A DNA stretch of 64,000 bases from Acaudatibacter sp963835495 (GCA_963835495.1 CAWIFQ010000005.1:434001-498000), one strand, 5' to 3'. Shown: positions 7,954 through 16,649, counted from the stretch's first letter. Notes: generated by a model from the sequence alone, not told the origin. Numbers and translations are program-made.

Positions 7954-8391
7954 ATGATCAAGTACGCATTGGTTTGCGAACGGTCCCACGAGTTCGAGGG
8001 CTGGTTCGCGGCGTCATCCGACTTCGACGATCAGACCGGCCGCGGCCTGATCGAATGCCCGGTCTGCGCCTCAAACATCGTCCGTAAGCAGATCATGTCG
8101 CCCGCCGTGGCCGGCGCCAAGAAGCGCGGCGAGCCGGCGGCGCCGGGGCCGAACCCGAAGCAGGCGATGATGATGGAAGCGATGTCCCGCGTCCGCGCCC
8201 ACGTCGAGGACACCTTCGACTACGTCGGCGACACGTTCGCCAGGGAAGCCCGCGCGATCCACGAGGGTAAGAGCGAGGATCGCGGCATCTACGGCGAGGC
8301 CACGCCGGCGGAGGTGAAGGGCCTGGTCGAGGACGGTGTGCCGGTGGCCGCGCTGCCGCCGGCCCCGCCCAAGAAGCGCAACGTCAACTAA
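7954..8391 (+). CDS. DUF1178 family protein
   Basis: 145 residues starting with the DUF1178 signature: IKYALVCERSHEFEGWFAAS, then DFDDQTGRGLIECPVCAS. Cys8 and the C-P-V-C pair look like a small metal or redox site. The middle part is charged and helical, and the C-terminus is rich in Ala/Pro/Lys. No biochemical function is known for the family. It follows the Nit-like amidase by 78 bases, with AGGCGA just before the ATG, and closes the comF-grxC-amidase group. The 162 bases after it are relatively AT-rich and lead into the tail-collar-like genes. Confidence 0.85.
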   Translation: MIKYALVCERSHEFEGWFAASSDFDDQTGRGLIECPVCASNIVRKQIMSPAVAGAKKRGEPAAPGPNPKQAMMMEAMSRVRAHVEDTFDYVGDTFAREARAIHEGKSEDRGIYGEATPAEVKGLVEDGVPVAALPPAPPKKRNVN

Positions 8392-8553
8392 GCCCCGACG
8401 CCAACACGCTCAGCGAGAATTAGTCTCGTACTGATAGAACTTGGCCAAAACGCCATTATACCGTTTGGTGCGTTTTTCGCCTCGTGGTATAGCCAGTTCG
8501 GCCGCCGCGAGAGCGGCGGACCTCCGTGATCGCGGCTTGGGTGGGGAGCGTCG

Positions 8554-9081
8554 ATGGTCAACCAGTATCTCGGTGAGATTAAGCTGTTCGGCGGCAATTT
8601 CGCGATCAGCGGCTGGGCGATGGCCGCCGGCCAATTGCTTGCGATCAGCCAGAATTCCGCGCTGTTTTCACTGCTCGGCACTCAGTACGGCGGTAACGGC
8701 ACGTCGAATTTCGCGCTGCCCGATCTGCAAGGACGCGCAGCGGGACAGGTCGGGCCGAACACCTACCAGGTCCAGGGGACCAAGCTGGGCACGGAGACCG
8801 TCGCGCTCAGTCTCCAGAACTATCCGGCTCACAACCACACGTTCGCCGCCAACACGGCGCCCACCTCGGGCGCCCCGGCCGGCAACTATCTGGCGAGCGC
8901 CACCGGCGCCGCGCAGCTCTACGTCAACGCCGCGGGCGCGACGCAGCAGCCGCTGAACAACGGCGCGACCCCGGTCATCGGCATGGCGCCCGGCGGTTCG
9001 GTTCCGCACGAGAACATGATGCCGTTTCTGGCCATGACCTACCTGATCGCGATGCAGGGCGTGTTCCCGTCGCGCAACTGA
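8554..9081 (+). CDS. Phage tail collar domain protein (microcystin-dependent-protein-like), copy 1
   Basis: 175 residues: YLGEIKLFGGNFAISGWAMAAGQLLAISQN, then LFSLLGTQYGGNGTSNFALPDLQGR (the collar signature YGGNGxxxFxLPDLxGR), and a C-terminal NMMPFLAMTYLIAMQGVFPSRN-type ending. A His pair AHNHTF is in the middle. This is the tail-collar/MdpB family found in T4 short-tail-fibre-like proteins and in non-phage loci of many bacteria. A GGGGAG ribosome binding site lies 8 bases before the ATG. It is the first of three tandem paralogues (here, 9127 and 9718). There is no signal peptide or phage structural gene nearby, so a domesticated rather than prophage role is likely. The function is unknown. 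Confidence 0.88.
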   Translation: MVNQYLGEIKLFGGNFAISGWAMAAGQLLAISQNSALFSLLGTQYGGNGTSNFALPDLQGRAAGQVGPNTYQVQGTKLGTETVALSLQNYPAHNHTFAANTAPTSGAPAGNYLASATGAAQLYVNAAGATQQPLNNGATPVIGMAPGGSVPHENMMPFLAMTYLIAMQGVFPSRN

Positions 9082-9126
9082 CGACGCCAAGACCAAATAC
9101 CGTAACGAGAGTTCGGGAGAGACGGC

Positions 9127-9666
9127 ATGGTTGAAGAGTATCTCGGCGCGGTGAAACTCTTCGCCGGCAACTTCGCGATCCGCGGCTACGCCTTTTGCGC
9201 CGGGCAGACGATGTCGATCCAGCAGAACACCGCGCTGTTCTCGATCCTCGGAACGACCTACGGCGGCAACGGCGTTCAGACCTTCCAGCTGCCGGACCTG
9301 CGCGGCCGGTTGCCGATCGGCCAGGGCAACGGACAGGGCCTCACGCCACGGGTGCTCGGCGAGAACGGCGGCTCCGAAAACGTCGCGGTGCTGTCCAGCA
9401 ACGTGCCCCCGCACAACCACGTCTTCAACGCATCGACTTCGCCCACCACCACCGGCGCGGCTGGGCCGGCCGTCATGCCCGGCGCGCTGAAAGCGGCCGA
9501 CGGCGCGTTCTACACGGCGCCAGGGCAGACCGGCCTGTCCCTGGTGGCGATGAACCAGAGCTCGGTGTCGTCCCAGGGCGGAAACCTCCCGCACAACAAC
9601 ATCCAGCCCTCGATGGGCATCAACTACATCATCGCGCTGCAGGGCCTCTTCCCGAGTAGGAACTGA
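9127..9666 (+). CDS. Phage tail collar domain protein, copy 2
   Basis: 179 residues, clearly paralogous to its two neighbours. It has EYLGAVKLFAGNFAIRGYAF, the collar signature TYGGNGVQTFQLPDLRGR, a central PPHNHVF motif, and the same last residues (GLFPSRN). It differs in the Cys in FCAGQTM and in the central variable segment, where the three copies diverge most. A GGGAGAG ribosome binding site precedes the ATG, and the gap to copy 1 is 45 bases. The shared ends and variable middle fit a structural protein with an exposed receptor- or glycan-binding loop; that is inference. Confidence 0.88.
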   Translation: MVEEYLGAVKLFAGNFAIRGYAFCAGQTMSIQQNTALFSILGTTYGGNGVQTFQLPDLRGRLPIGQGNGQGLTPRVLGENGGSENVAVLSSNVPPHNHVFNASTSPTTTGAAGPAVMPGALKAADGAFYTAPGQTGLSLVAMNQSSVSSQGGNLPHNNIQPSMGINYIIALQGLFPSRN

Positions 9667-9717
9667 TCGGCCCCGGCCGCCAGCGAGTTTGATGAGAATC
9701 GAGAGGAACCGCCGCAG

Positions 9718-10242
9718 ATGAGCGACCAGTTTATTGGCGAGATCCGGATATTCGGCTTCAACTTCGCGCCCAGTCAATGGGCGAAGTGCCAGGGTCAGCT
9801 GCAGAGCATCTCGCAGAACGCCGCCCTGTTCTCCATCCTGGGAACGACATTCGGCGGCGACGGTCAGACGACCTTCGGCCTGCCTCAGCTCCAGGATCTG
9901 ACGGCGGCCGGCATGGGCCAGGCCCCCGGCCTGTTGGATTGGGGTCTGGGCGGCACGTTTGGCGAGGCCAATCATACGCTGCTGATCAACGAGGCCCCGC
10001 TGCACACGCACACGGCCACCGCCGGAGAGGGTGTCGCGTTCGCGGCCCAGGCGGCCACGCCGACGGCGACCAGTTATCTGGGTCGTGAGAAGGGCGGCGC
10101 CTACGCAACCACCACGAACACGTCGCTTGCGGGCGCGGTGATCGGCCAGGCGGGCGGCAGCCTGCCGCACGCGAACATCCAGCCGGTGTTGGTGATGAAC
10201 TACTGCATCGCTCTCTTCGGGGTGTTTCCGTCTCGGAACTGA
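9718..10242 (+). CDS. Phage tail collar domain protein, copy 3
   Basis: 174 residues, third paralogue. It reads QFIGEIRIFGFNFAPSQWAKCQGQ, then TFGGDGQTTFGLPQLQ (the collar signature in altered form, LPQL for LPDL), LHTHTATAGEG, and the common ending ALFGVFPSRN. A GAGAGGAA ribosome binding site lies ahead of the ATG; copy 2 ends 51 bases earlier. The altered collar motif and the lost first His of the HNH-like triplet make it the most divergent copy. The acetyltransferase gene begins about 15 bases after its stop, suggesting one transcript through all four genes. Confidence 0.87.
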   Translation: MSDQFIGEIRIFGFNFAPSQWAKCQGQLQSISQNAALFSILGTTFGGDGQTTFGLPQLQDLTAAGMGQAPGLLDWGLGGTFGEANHTLLINEAPLHTHTATAGEGVAFAAQAATPTATSYLGREKGGAYATTTNTSLAGAVIGQAGGSLPHANIQPVLVMNYCIALFGVFPSRN

Positions 10243-10256
10243 CCGCACCCCCGCCG

Positions 10257-10754
10257 TTGCCGGCCGGCGTCTCGCTGCGCCCCGCCAGCGAGGCCGACCG
10301 GGCGTTTCTCGAGCGCCTGTTCCGATCGGTGCGATGGGACGAACTGGCGCCGACCGACTGGCCCGATCAGGTCAAGATCGACTTCCTGACCAGCCAGTTC
10401 GACCTGCAGCAACGACATTACCGCCTCGCCTTCGCAGGTGCGGATTTCGACGTGATCGAACATGATGGCGTTGCGATCGGGCGGCTGTCGGTCGATCGCA
10501 CGACGCCCAATCTGCACCTGGTCGAGATCAGTCTCGCGCCCGAATGGCGAGGGCGCGGGGTCGGCGGGGCGCTTCTCGCCCAGTTGCAGAACGAGGTGCG
10601 CCGTGGCCTCGGCGCGCGGGTCATCCTCAACGTCGAACGAACCAACGTCGGCGCGCAGCAACTTTACCGTCGCCTCGGCTTCACCGAGTCGCCGCCGACC
10701 TCGCCCTATCCCGGACTCTCGGTCGAAATGACCTGGCCGCCGCCGGCCGGGTGA
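10257..10754 (+). CDS. GNAT family N-acetyltransferase
   Basis: 165 residues if the TTG at 10257 is the start. No ATG is available near the conserved beginning (VSLRPASEADRAFLERLF), so the exact start is uncertain and could overlap the preceding gene. The GNAT core is clear: VEISLAPEWRGRGVGGALL (acetyl-CoA pyrophosphate-binding R-G-R-G-V-G) and the C-terminal NVGAQQLYRRLGF. The acceptor substrate is unknown. Location right behind three collar-domain genes and before a convergent DUF6916 gene suggests it belongs to that locus, perhaps modifying one of its proteins; this is inference from position only. Confidence 0.82.
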   Translation: MPAGVSLRPASEADRAFLERLFRSVRWDELAPTDWPDQVKIDFLTSQFDLQQRHYRLAFAGADFDVIEHDGVAIGRLSVDRTTPNLHLVEISLAPEWRGRGVGGALLAQLQNEVRRGLGARVILNVERTNVGAQQLYRRLGFTESPPTSPYPGLSVEMTWPPPAG

Positions 10755-10766
10755 GCCGTGGACGGA

Positions 10767-11060
10767 TCAGTTGAAGATCGCCTCGTAGACGATCCCCTGC
10801 GGTTCGCGGGCGATCGGCACGATGAAGATCTCCAGCCGGCCCATCGCGTCGTGGGCGAACGGATAGATCCGTTGCGGCAGCACCACCGGCGAGGCGCTGC
10901 GGAAGTAGAGCGAGAACGGCTCGCGCATCATGCCCGGGTAGGGCCGCACCGGCTGTTTGGTCGCCTGGGTCAGGGTCAGATCCAGGCTCGACTCCCCCAG
11001 CTTCAGCGCGAAGGTGGAGTTGAGATGGCCGGCGAACGACTCGAACGTGAGGACTTGCAA
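10767..11060 (-). CDS. DUF6916 family protein
   Basis: 97 residues from TTG at 11060, chosen because AAAGGGAG lies about 10 bases upstream and the product then starts with LQVLTFESFAGHLNSTFAL. Residues include TLTQATKQP, FSLYFRSASPVVLPQRIYPF and MGRLEIFIVPI, a compact beta-rich pattern of the DUF6916 family. I recall members being encoded beside collar-domain proteins of the type found just upstream here, and this gene converges on the GNAT gene with 12 bases between the stops. The molecular role is unknown. The short all-beta look suggests a chaperone-like or structural partner, but nothing here proves it. Confidence 0.7.
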   Translation of the reverse strand: MQVLTFESFAGHLNSTFALKLGESSLDLTLTQATKQPVRPYPGMMREPFSLYFRSASPVVLPQRIYPFAHDAMGRLEIFIVPIAREPQGIVYEAIFN

Positions 11061-11204
11061 GGCGCGGACGCTCCCTTTCGCCAACTAAAACCACCGATAT
11101 CGATACCACACTCTTCGCCTTAGAGGCGAGCCGCCACCTGAGCAACGTGCCCGCGGAACTGGCCGAGGGCCCGCTTCCAAGCGGGTCGCCGCGCCGGCGC
11201 AGCA

Positions 11205-12884
11205 TCAGCGCCGCAAAGCCGACAGTTGCTCCGCCGCCGCCATTGCGGCGCGGTAGCCGGAGGCCACAGCCGAATCGAACGCCTTCCAATCCTGCAGGCC
11301 GACGCCTTCAACCTGCGGAACGATCTCAATCAGGTCGTCGCGTGGCGGCGGCAGGGTGGCGGCGCTGGAGATCGTGGCGGAACGGATCAACACCGAAACG
11401 ATCGGCGGGCCCCTGAGCCAGGCCCCCGAGGTGAGCCAGCGCCAACCCGCGGGTTTCAAGAGGAGATCGTCAGGCGTGAGGCCCTCCGCGACAGCCACGT
11501 CGACGCCGATGGTCACCCCGTCATGCTGCTCGCGCACCAAGTCCACCGGCAGGTTGCCCACCAGCGCGCCGTCGACCAGAACATGGCCACCCTCCACCAC
11601 CGGCGGCAGGACGCCGGGCAGCGACAGTGAAGCGCGCAGGGCGCGGCGGAGCAGGCCGCGGCGGTGGATGTGCATGCCGCCGCTGGTCAGGTCGGTGGAG
11701 ACGCAGGCGAACGGCCGCCAAAGGTCGCTGATCTCGGCGTCGCCGAAGTGGGTTTCCAGACGCCGGTCAACCATGCGCCCGCGCGTCATCGCCAGGAGTG
11801 GGAAAGCGATGTCGGACAAGGGGCTCGAGTCGACGAACGCCTGCCGGATGCGCCAGTCCATCTCGACCGCCTGCCAGCCCATGGCGACGCCCGCGGCGAT
11901 CACCGCGCCCATCGAGGTGCCGGCGAGAAAGTCGATGGGCACCTTGAGCTCGGCGAAGGCCCTTAGAACGCCGAGATGCGCGTAGGCTCGCGCGCCGCCG
12001 CCGCCCAGCGCCAAGCCCACCGAGTTGCCGGTGTAGACGCGCGCCAGACGCGCCAGGTCCGCGGCATCGCCCGCCCGGATCTGGAAGAGGCGCGAGACGG
12101 GCGCCACGTCCACCCAGCGGTCGGACCGGGAGGGTCGCGGCGTGCCCGGTGGCTGCACCAGGATGAGGTCGACCAGATGCTGGCGGCGGATCGCGGCGGT
12201 GGCGAAGACAATGGGCGCGACCGTTTCCGACGCGATCCCGTCGGCGACCAGGATGAGGCGGTCGATCTGACGCGCGGCATAGGCGGCGAAGGCGCCGTCG
12301 CTGCGCTCGGCGGCCATCAGGATGAAGTCGTGCTCCGTCTCCAGCGCGTTCAGCCACGACGCCGCCGCGTCGACTGCCTCTGCGCCCAGCACGGCGACCT
12401 CGGCGCCCATCGCGCGCATGGCCGCGGCGAGGCGTTCCGCAAGATCACGCACGTCGACGCCGCCGCTGGCGGCCACCAGGCCCAGGATCGAGCTCCTGCG
12501 TTGGGCGATCGCAGGCTGGTTCGGGCGCATCCGCTCGAGCGCGGCGCGAGCCACTTCCGCCAGGAACTCGGGGCGTTCGCGCAGCAGCGCCTGGGCGCGG
12601 GCGGCGGGGATCGTCTCCAGCTCGGAGTCGCGAAGCGCCGTCAGGGAGGTGTGATGGCGCCCGTCTCCCAGGAGCTGCGCGCCGCCGATCAGGTCGCCAG
12701 GCCGATGCACCGCGACCAGGCGCCCGCCGCCCTCGGTCGTTGGCTCAAACTCGGCGAGCCGGCCAGCGGTCAGGCGGCAGAGCGCCTGCACCGCGTCCCC
12801 GACCTCGGCGAGCGACGTGCCGCCCGGCAGCACCAACGACGAGGCTTCGGCGGCGAAAGCTTCGTCCAGGGCGTTGGGCGGCAT
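11205..12884 (-). CDS. Patatin-like phospholipase with cyclic-nucleotide-binding-like domain
   Basis: 559 residues. The N-terminal 130 resemble a cNMP-binding/Crp-like sensor (GRLVAVHRPGDLIGGAQLL). A middle Rossmann-like region follows (about 130-260). The patatin domain has the oxyanion motif GGGGAR (294-299), the nucleophile elbow GTSMG (Ser324) and the catalytic Asp438 in VDGALVGNLP. This order matches the neuropathy-target-esterase/RssA group of lysophospholipases acting at the membrane. Patatin Ser-Asp dyads hydrolyse acyl ester bonds of phospholipids. It is transcribed towards the DUF6916 gene but separated from it by about 140 bases, and is likely monocistronic. Confidence 0.88.
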   Translation of the reverse strand: MPPNALDEAFAAEASSLVLPGGTSLAEVGDAVQALCRLTAGRLAEFEPTTEGGGRLVAVHRPGDLIGGAQLLGDGRHHTSLTALRDSELETIPAARAQALLRERPEFLAEVARAALERMRPNQPAIAQRRSSILGLVAASGGVDVRDLAERLAAAMRAMGAEVAVLGAEAVDAAASWLNALETEHDFILMAAERSDGAFAAYAARQIDRLILVADGIASETVAPIVFATAAIRRQHLVDLILVQPPGTPRPSRSDRWVDVAPVSRLFQIRAGDAADLARLARVYTGNSVGLALGGGGARAYAHLGVLRAFAELKVPIDFLAGTSMGAVIAAGVAMGWQAVEMDWRIRQAFVDSSPLSDIAFPLLAMTRGRMVDRRLETHFGDAEISDLWRPFACVSTDLTSGGMHIHRRGLLRRALRASLSLPGVLPPVVEGGHVLVDGALVGNLPVDLVREQHDGVTIGVDVAVAEGLTPDDLLLKPAGWRWLTSGAWLRGPPIVSVLIRSATISSAATLPPPRDDLIEIVPQVEGVGLQDWKAFDSAVASGYRAAMAAAEQLSALRR

Positions 12885-13033
12885 GAGCCTTCCAGGCGAT
12901 CCAACAAGCGGAGCCGCATCATTCCATCATTGCGGCGGCCAAGCCAGCCGGCTGGCTTGGCCCGTGGAACGCCTGAGCTGGATTGGAGCACATGCCGGGT
13001 CGGCGTCCGCGTCGTCGGCGTGTGGGTCCCGAC

Positions 13034-14818
13034 CTAGATCCTGACCTCGCCCGACAGCACCTTCGCCAGCAGCGGACGGGTCAGCTTCTGGTAGCCCTTG
13101 TCGCCGCGGACATAGAGCGGGTCCTTGACCACCGCCAGGTCGAAACCCTCGGCGACCAGGTCGAGCTTGCGGTACTTGAAGGTGCCGGTGATCTGGATGC
13201 CGGGCAGGATGCGCAGGAACACCGGCTGGGCGTAGGCCGGCAGGCGCTGGGCGATGAAGGCGCCGAAGTTCTTCGCGTCGAAGTCCTTGCCGACGACCAG
13301 CCCGGCCATGCCGGCGCGGCCGTCGAGATCGCCGACCTTGACCCCGTAGACGTTGACCTCCTTCACCCCTGGGGCCTCGGCCAGCACGCCGGCGACCTCG
13401 CTGGTGGAGACGTTCTCGCCCTTCCAGCGGAAGGTGTCGCCGATGCGGTCGACGAAGTAGAAATAGCCTTCGGCGTCCTTCCTCAGCAGATCTCCGGTGC
13501 GAAACCAGGCGTCGCCTGGACGGAAGGCGTCGCGCAGCACCTTCTTTTCGCTGGCGGCCTTGTCGGCGTAGCCCACGTACGAGGTGCGCGCATCCTGCTT
13601 GATCTCGCCCAGGCACTCGCCGGCCTCGTCGACGCCGGCTTCGATGCATCGCCCGTCGGAGTCCCGCACCGGCGTCTCGGTCTCGACGTCGAACCTGGCT
13701 AGGCGGATGTTGAAGAAGCCCTTGAGGTAGTCCGGCTCGCGGCCGATCGCGCCCAGCTTGCCGTCGAAGTTGAACATCGAGACGTTGCCTTCGGTCGAGC
13801 CGTAGAACTCCAGCACGCGTGGCACGGCGAAGCGGCCCACCAGCCTTTCCCAGACGTCCGGTCTGAGGCCGTTGCCGAAGGCGAGCCGCAGCTTGTGCGC
13901 CTTCTCCTCGGGAACCTCCGGCTGGTTGGCGAGGTAGCGGCACAGCTCGCCGATGTAGACGAACATCGTGCAGCCCTCCGCCACGATGTCGGCCCAGAAG
14001 TGGCTGGCCGAGAAATGCTTGCGCAGCACCACCGCGCCGCCGTTCAGCAGCGCCGCGCCAGCGCCGCAGAGGCCGCCGGTGGCGTGGTAGAACGGCAGGG
14101 TGACGTAGACCCGGTCGTCCGGCTTGGCGTCGGTCGCCCCGGCGAAGCCGCGCATATAGAGCTGGGCGCGCATGTGGGTGATGCGCGCGGCCTTGGGCAG
14201 GCCGGTGGTGCCGCTGGTGAAGATGAACAGCGCCGTGTCGGCGGCGGTCAGGCCCTCGCGGCGGGCGCGGTCGGGCCGCAAACTGCTGCAGCCCTTCAGC
14301 GCCTGGGTCAGGTCGCGCTGGTCGCCCCTCGCCTCGCCGAGGGTCCATTCGTGGGTGGCGTGGAGCAGCTTGGCGCGGCAGGCCTCGAACGCCGGCGCAG
14401 TCTCCCCATCGACCATGCAGTGGGCGGCCCCGGACACGTTGAGGCAGTGCGCAAGCGCATCGCCCGTGAGCTGGTTGTTGATCAGTGCGGTGACGACCCC
14501 GACCTTCGAAAGTCCGTACCAGATCGGCAGATATTCCAGCCGGTTGGGCATCAGCAGCGCCACCACCTCGCCACGGCGCAGCCCGATGTCCTGCGACCAG
14601 TGGGCGTAGCGGTTGGCGAGCGCGTCCATCTCGCCGTAGGTGAGCGCCCGGCCTTCGAAGCTGATCGCGACATTGTCGCGCCACTTGTCGACCGCCGCTT
14701 CGAGGTCGTCCGTGACCAGATTGGGCGAGTGGGCGGAGATGCTGCGCACGCGGCCCAGCGTCCGCAACAGGCCGTTGAGGAAAATCCACTCACGCTCGAG
14801 CCGGGCCGTGAAACTCAT
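13034..14818 (-). CDS. Long-chain/very-long-chain fatty acyl-CoA synthetase (FATP/FadD6-like)
   Basis: 594 residues of the ANL adenylate-forming superfamily. The P-loop TSGTTGLPK is at 201-209, followed by EFYGSTEGNVSMFN (the A5 motif), then GDAWFRTGDLLRKDAEGYFYFVDRIGDTFRWKGENVSTSEV (A7-A8 hinge region). The 'YGSTEGN' and 'DRIGDTFRWKGENVST' forms are typical of the FATP/FadD6 branch, which activates imported long or very long fatty acids and bile-acid-like carboxylates. It makes acyl-AMP then acyl-CoA. The 150 bases upstream of the patatin gene contain no gene. It is the first gene on the minus strand after the ABC operon, which ends about 75 bases upstream. Confidence 0.9.
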   Translation of the reverse strand: MSFTARLEREWIFLNGLLRTLGRVRSISAHSPNLVTDDLEAAVDKWRDNVAISFEGRALTYGEMDALANRYAHWSQDIGLRRGEVVALLMPNRLEYLPIWYGLSKVGVVTALINNQLTGDALAHCLNVSGAAHCMVDGETAPAFEACRAKLLHATHEWTLGEARGDQRDLTQALKGCSSLRPDRARREGLTAADTALFIFTSGTTGLPKAARITHMRAQLYMRGFAGATDAKPDDRVYVTLPFYHATGGLCGAGAALLNGGAVVLRKHFSASHFWADIVAEGCTMFVYIGELCRYLANQPEVPEEKAHKLRLAFGNGLRPDVWERLVGRFAVPRVLEFYGSTEGNVSMFNFDGKLGAIGREPDYLKGFFNIRLARFDVETETPVRDSDGRCIEAGVDEAGECLGEIKQDARTSYVGYADKAASEKKVLRDAFRPGDAWFRTGDLLRKDAEGYFYFVDRIGDTFRWKGENVSTSEVAGVLAEAPGVKEVNVYGVKVGDLDGRAGMAGLVVGKDFDAKNFGAFIAQRLPAYAQPVFLRILPGIQITGTFKYRKLDLVAEGFDLAVVKDPLYVRGDKGYQKLTRPLLAKVLSGEVRI

Positions 14819-14894
14819 CCGTCCCTCTTAGCCGCAGGCCAGCTTGTGCGAACCGGGGCGCGCCCGGTCAAGCTGCAGTTAGGCCCCCGCCAAA

Positions 14895-15698
14895 CTAAGC
14901 TCCGGAGGACGCGTATCGCCGAATTCCAAAACGCCAGGTGAAGAGCGCGAGGCCGAGGAAGAGGAATCCGGCCGCCGGCGCCAGCGGTCCGAGCCAGGCC
15001 GGCGAGCCGAGCGGATCGGGCTGGCCCATCGCCGCCAGCATGGGCAGATAGGTGACACAGCCGATCGGCACGGCGAAGACCAGGATGTCGCGGAACCAGG
15101 CGGCGTAGACGTTCAGCGGATACTCCGCCGCCGCCTCGCCGCCGTAGGTGAGCACGTTGGCGACTTCCAGGCTCTCCACGGTCCAGAACGACAATGTCGC
15201 CTGCATCACGAAGAGGCCGGAGAACAGCGCGACGCCCCCCACGACGGCGAACAGCAGGATCAGCGGCGACCAGGGCGACCAGTGCAGGTGCGTCATCGTC
15301 AGTCCGAGCCAGAACACCAGGACGCCCTGCGTCAGTCGCCCGATCCGCGTCATTCGCAGCTCGTAGCCGAGCAGCTGCAGCGCCGGGCTGCGCGGGCGCA
15401 GCAACAGACGGTCGAATGCGCCCGTCTTGACGAACACCGAGCCGAAGATGTCGAAACCGCGGGTGATGGCATCGGCGAAGGCGAAGATCACGCTGACCAG
15501 GCCGTAGAACAGCGCGACTTCGCCCAGCCGCCAGCCGCCGACCTGGCCGAACCGCCGGAACAGCGCCCAGACCCCGACGAACTCGACGATGGTCACCAGG
15601 AAGCTGCCAATGCTCAGCATCGCGAACGACGCCGGATAGGCCAGCTGCATGCGGATCGAGGCCATCACGTAGCGGCCGTAGAGGGCGAGGGCGTTCAT
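14895..15698 (-). CDS. ABC-2 family (DUF990-like) transporter permease, second subunit
   Basis: 267 residues with about six hydrophobic segments. It opens with YGRYVMASIRMQLAYPASF and contains ITRGFDIFGSVFVKTGAFDRLLLRPRSP, the pattern of the DUF990/ABC2_membrane_6 permeases that come in pairs with one ATPase. It lies 3 bases after the stop of the first permease gene and is the last gene of the three-gene operon (ATPase, permease, permease). Such exporters have been linked to export of toxic compounds such as viologens in some bacteria; the substrate here is not known. Confidence 0.85.
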   Translation of the reverse strand: MNALALYGRYVMASIRMQLAYPASFAMLSIGSFLVTIVEFVGVWALFRRFGQVGGWRLGEVALFYGLVSVIFAFADAITRGFDIFGSVFVKTGAFDRLLLRPRSPALQLLGYELRMTRIGRLTQGVLVFWLGLTMTHLHWSPWSPLILLFAVVGGVALFSGLFVMQATLSFWTVESLEVANVLTYGGEAAAEYPLNVYAAWFRDILVFAVPIGCVTYLPMLAAMGQPDPLGSPAWLGPLAPAAGFLFLGLALFTWRFGIRRYASSGA

Positions 15699-15701
15699 CG
15701 C

Positions 15702-16649
15702 TCAGCCACCCTGCACCTGCAGCCGACGCATCACCGCGTCCAGCCACCAGCGCCCAAGCGCCACCAGCCCCAGCGCCCAGCCGAACTGCAGCGCGATCGC
15801 GCCGGCCGCGCTCCAGCCGGACAGGGCGCCGAAGTAGATCGAGAACGGAATGTCGACCAGGCCCGCGAACGGCTGCGCGCGCAGCCATGGGCGCAGCGCG
15901 TCGGGGAAGAACGCCAGCGGCACGACCATGCCTGACAAGAGGTTCACCACCGCGCCGGCCAGAGCGTTGGCGCCGCGATCGCTCATGCTGGCGACCAGGA
16001 TCACGTTGATGATCAAGGTTATGGCGGCCGAGAGCGTAATCACGCCCAGCAGCGAGATCGCAAACAGGCCGGCGGCGGCGAGGCTCGGCGGCGGCGCCAG
16101 GCCCCACCGCGCGAGCCCGAACAGCGGCAACGCCACGCCCGCGAACGCCACCATCAGCGCCGCGCGTGGCAGCACCCGCGCCACCGACCAGGCCAGGGCC
16201 CGCGCATACCACCAGCCATAGGTGTCCACCGGCCGCAGGCGCTCGTAGGCGACCGCGCCGCTGCGCACCATTTCGGTGATCTCGGGATCGGCGCTCCACG
16301 GCAGGAAGGCGAGGAACGCCTGGCCCAGCCAGGTGTAGGTGATCGCGTTGCCGAGACTCATCGGCGCATGGGCCGCGCCGCCGGCATAGAAGGCGACGAA
16401 GATCAGCACACGGATCACGCCGAACCACAGCTGCGTGGCGAACCCCGCCAGCGCCGCGGCGCGGTACTGCAGCGTCAGCTGCAGCCGGCCGGCGAAGACC
16501 GCGAGGTAGGGTCGTAATCCTCCCCCATAGGGGGAGGGGGACCGCGAAGCGGTGGAGGGGGTACGCGGCGGCTGCGGCGCTGGTGGCGTACCCCCCTCGT
16601 CGGCTACGCCGACACTCCCCCCTACGGGGGAAGAGAACGACTCGCTCAT
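15702..16649 (-). CDS. ABC-2 family (DUF990-like) transporter permease, first subunit, with repeat-derived N-terminus
   Basis: 315 residues from ATG 16649, which overlaps the ATPase stop as ATGA. Only residues 1-5 precede a stretch (about 6-44, rich in Gly, Pro and Ser) encoded entirely by the palindromic repeat at 16519-16635. The family-like sequence starts at LRPYLAVFAGRLQLTLQYR and continues with six or so membrane segments and AFLPWSADPEITEMVRSGAVAYERLRP. The repeat thus sits in frame between the coupled start codon and the conserved body. The alternative is internal initiation near residue 45 with the repeat untranslated; no good ribosome binding site for that is obvious. The partner permease is 3 bases downstream. 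Confidence 0.85.
   Translation of the reverse strand: MSESFSSPVGGSVGVADEGGTPPAPQPPRTPSTASRSPSPYGGGLRPYLAVFAGRLQLTLQYRAAALAGFATQLWFGVIRVLIFVAFYAGGAAHAPMSLGNAITYTWLGQAFLAFLPWSADPEITEMVRSGAVAYERLRPVDTYGWWYARALAWSVARVLPRAALMVAFAGVALPLFGLARWGLAPPPSLAAAGLFAISLLGVITLSAAITLIINVILVASMSDRGANALAGAVVNLLSGMVVPLAFFPDALRPWLRAQPFAGLVDIPFSIYFGALSGWSAAGAIALQFGWALGLVALGRWWLDAVMRRLQVQGG
16519..16635. repeat. GC-rich palindromic repeat (two-hairpin unit, inverted pair)
   Basis: The left copy (16519-16564) contains two adjacent hairpins, CTCCCCC-ATA-GGGGGAG and ACCGC-GAA-GCGGT, ending GGAGGGGGTAC. The right copy (16588-16635) is a divergent inverted version ending CTCCCCCCTACGGGGGAAGAG, with a different inner hairpin (GTCGGC-GTA-GCCGAC). 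The same unit occurs at 30089-30272. The whole element lies inside the first permease gene, in frame. Confidence 0.85.

Noticed and set aside
8554..10242. Prophage remnant
   Set aside because: Only collar-domain genes are present. No integrase, capsid, terminase, portal or lysis genes, and no att-like repeats flank them.
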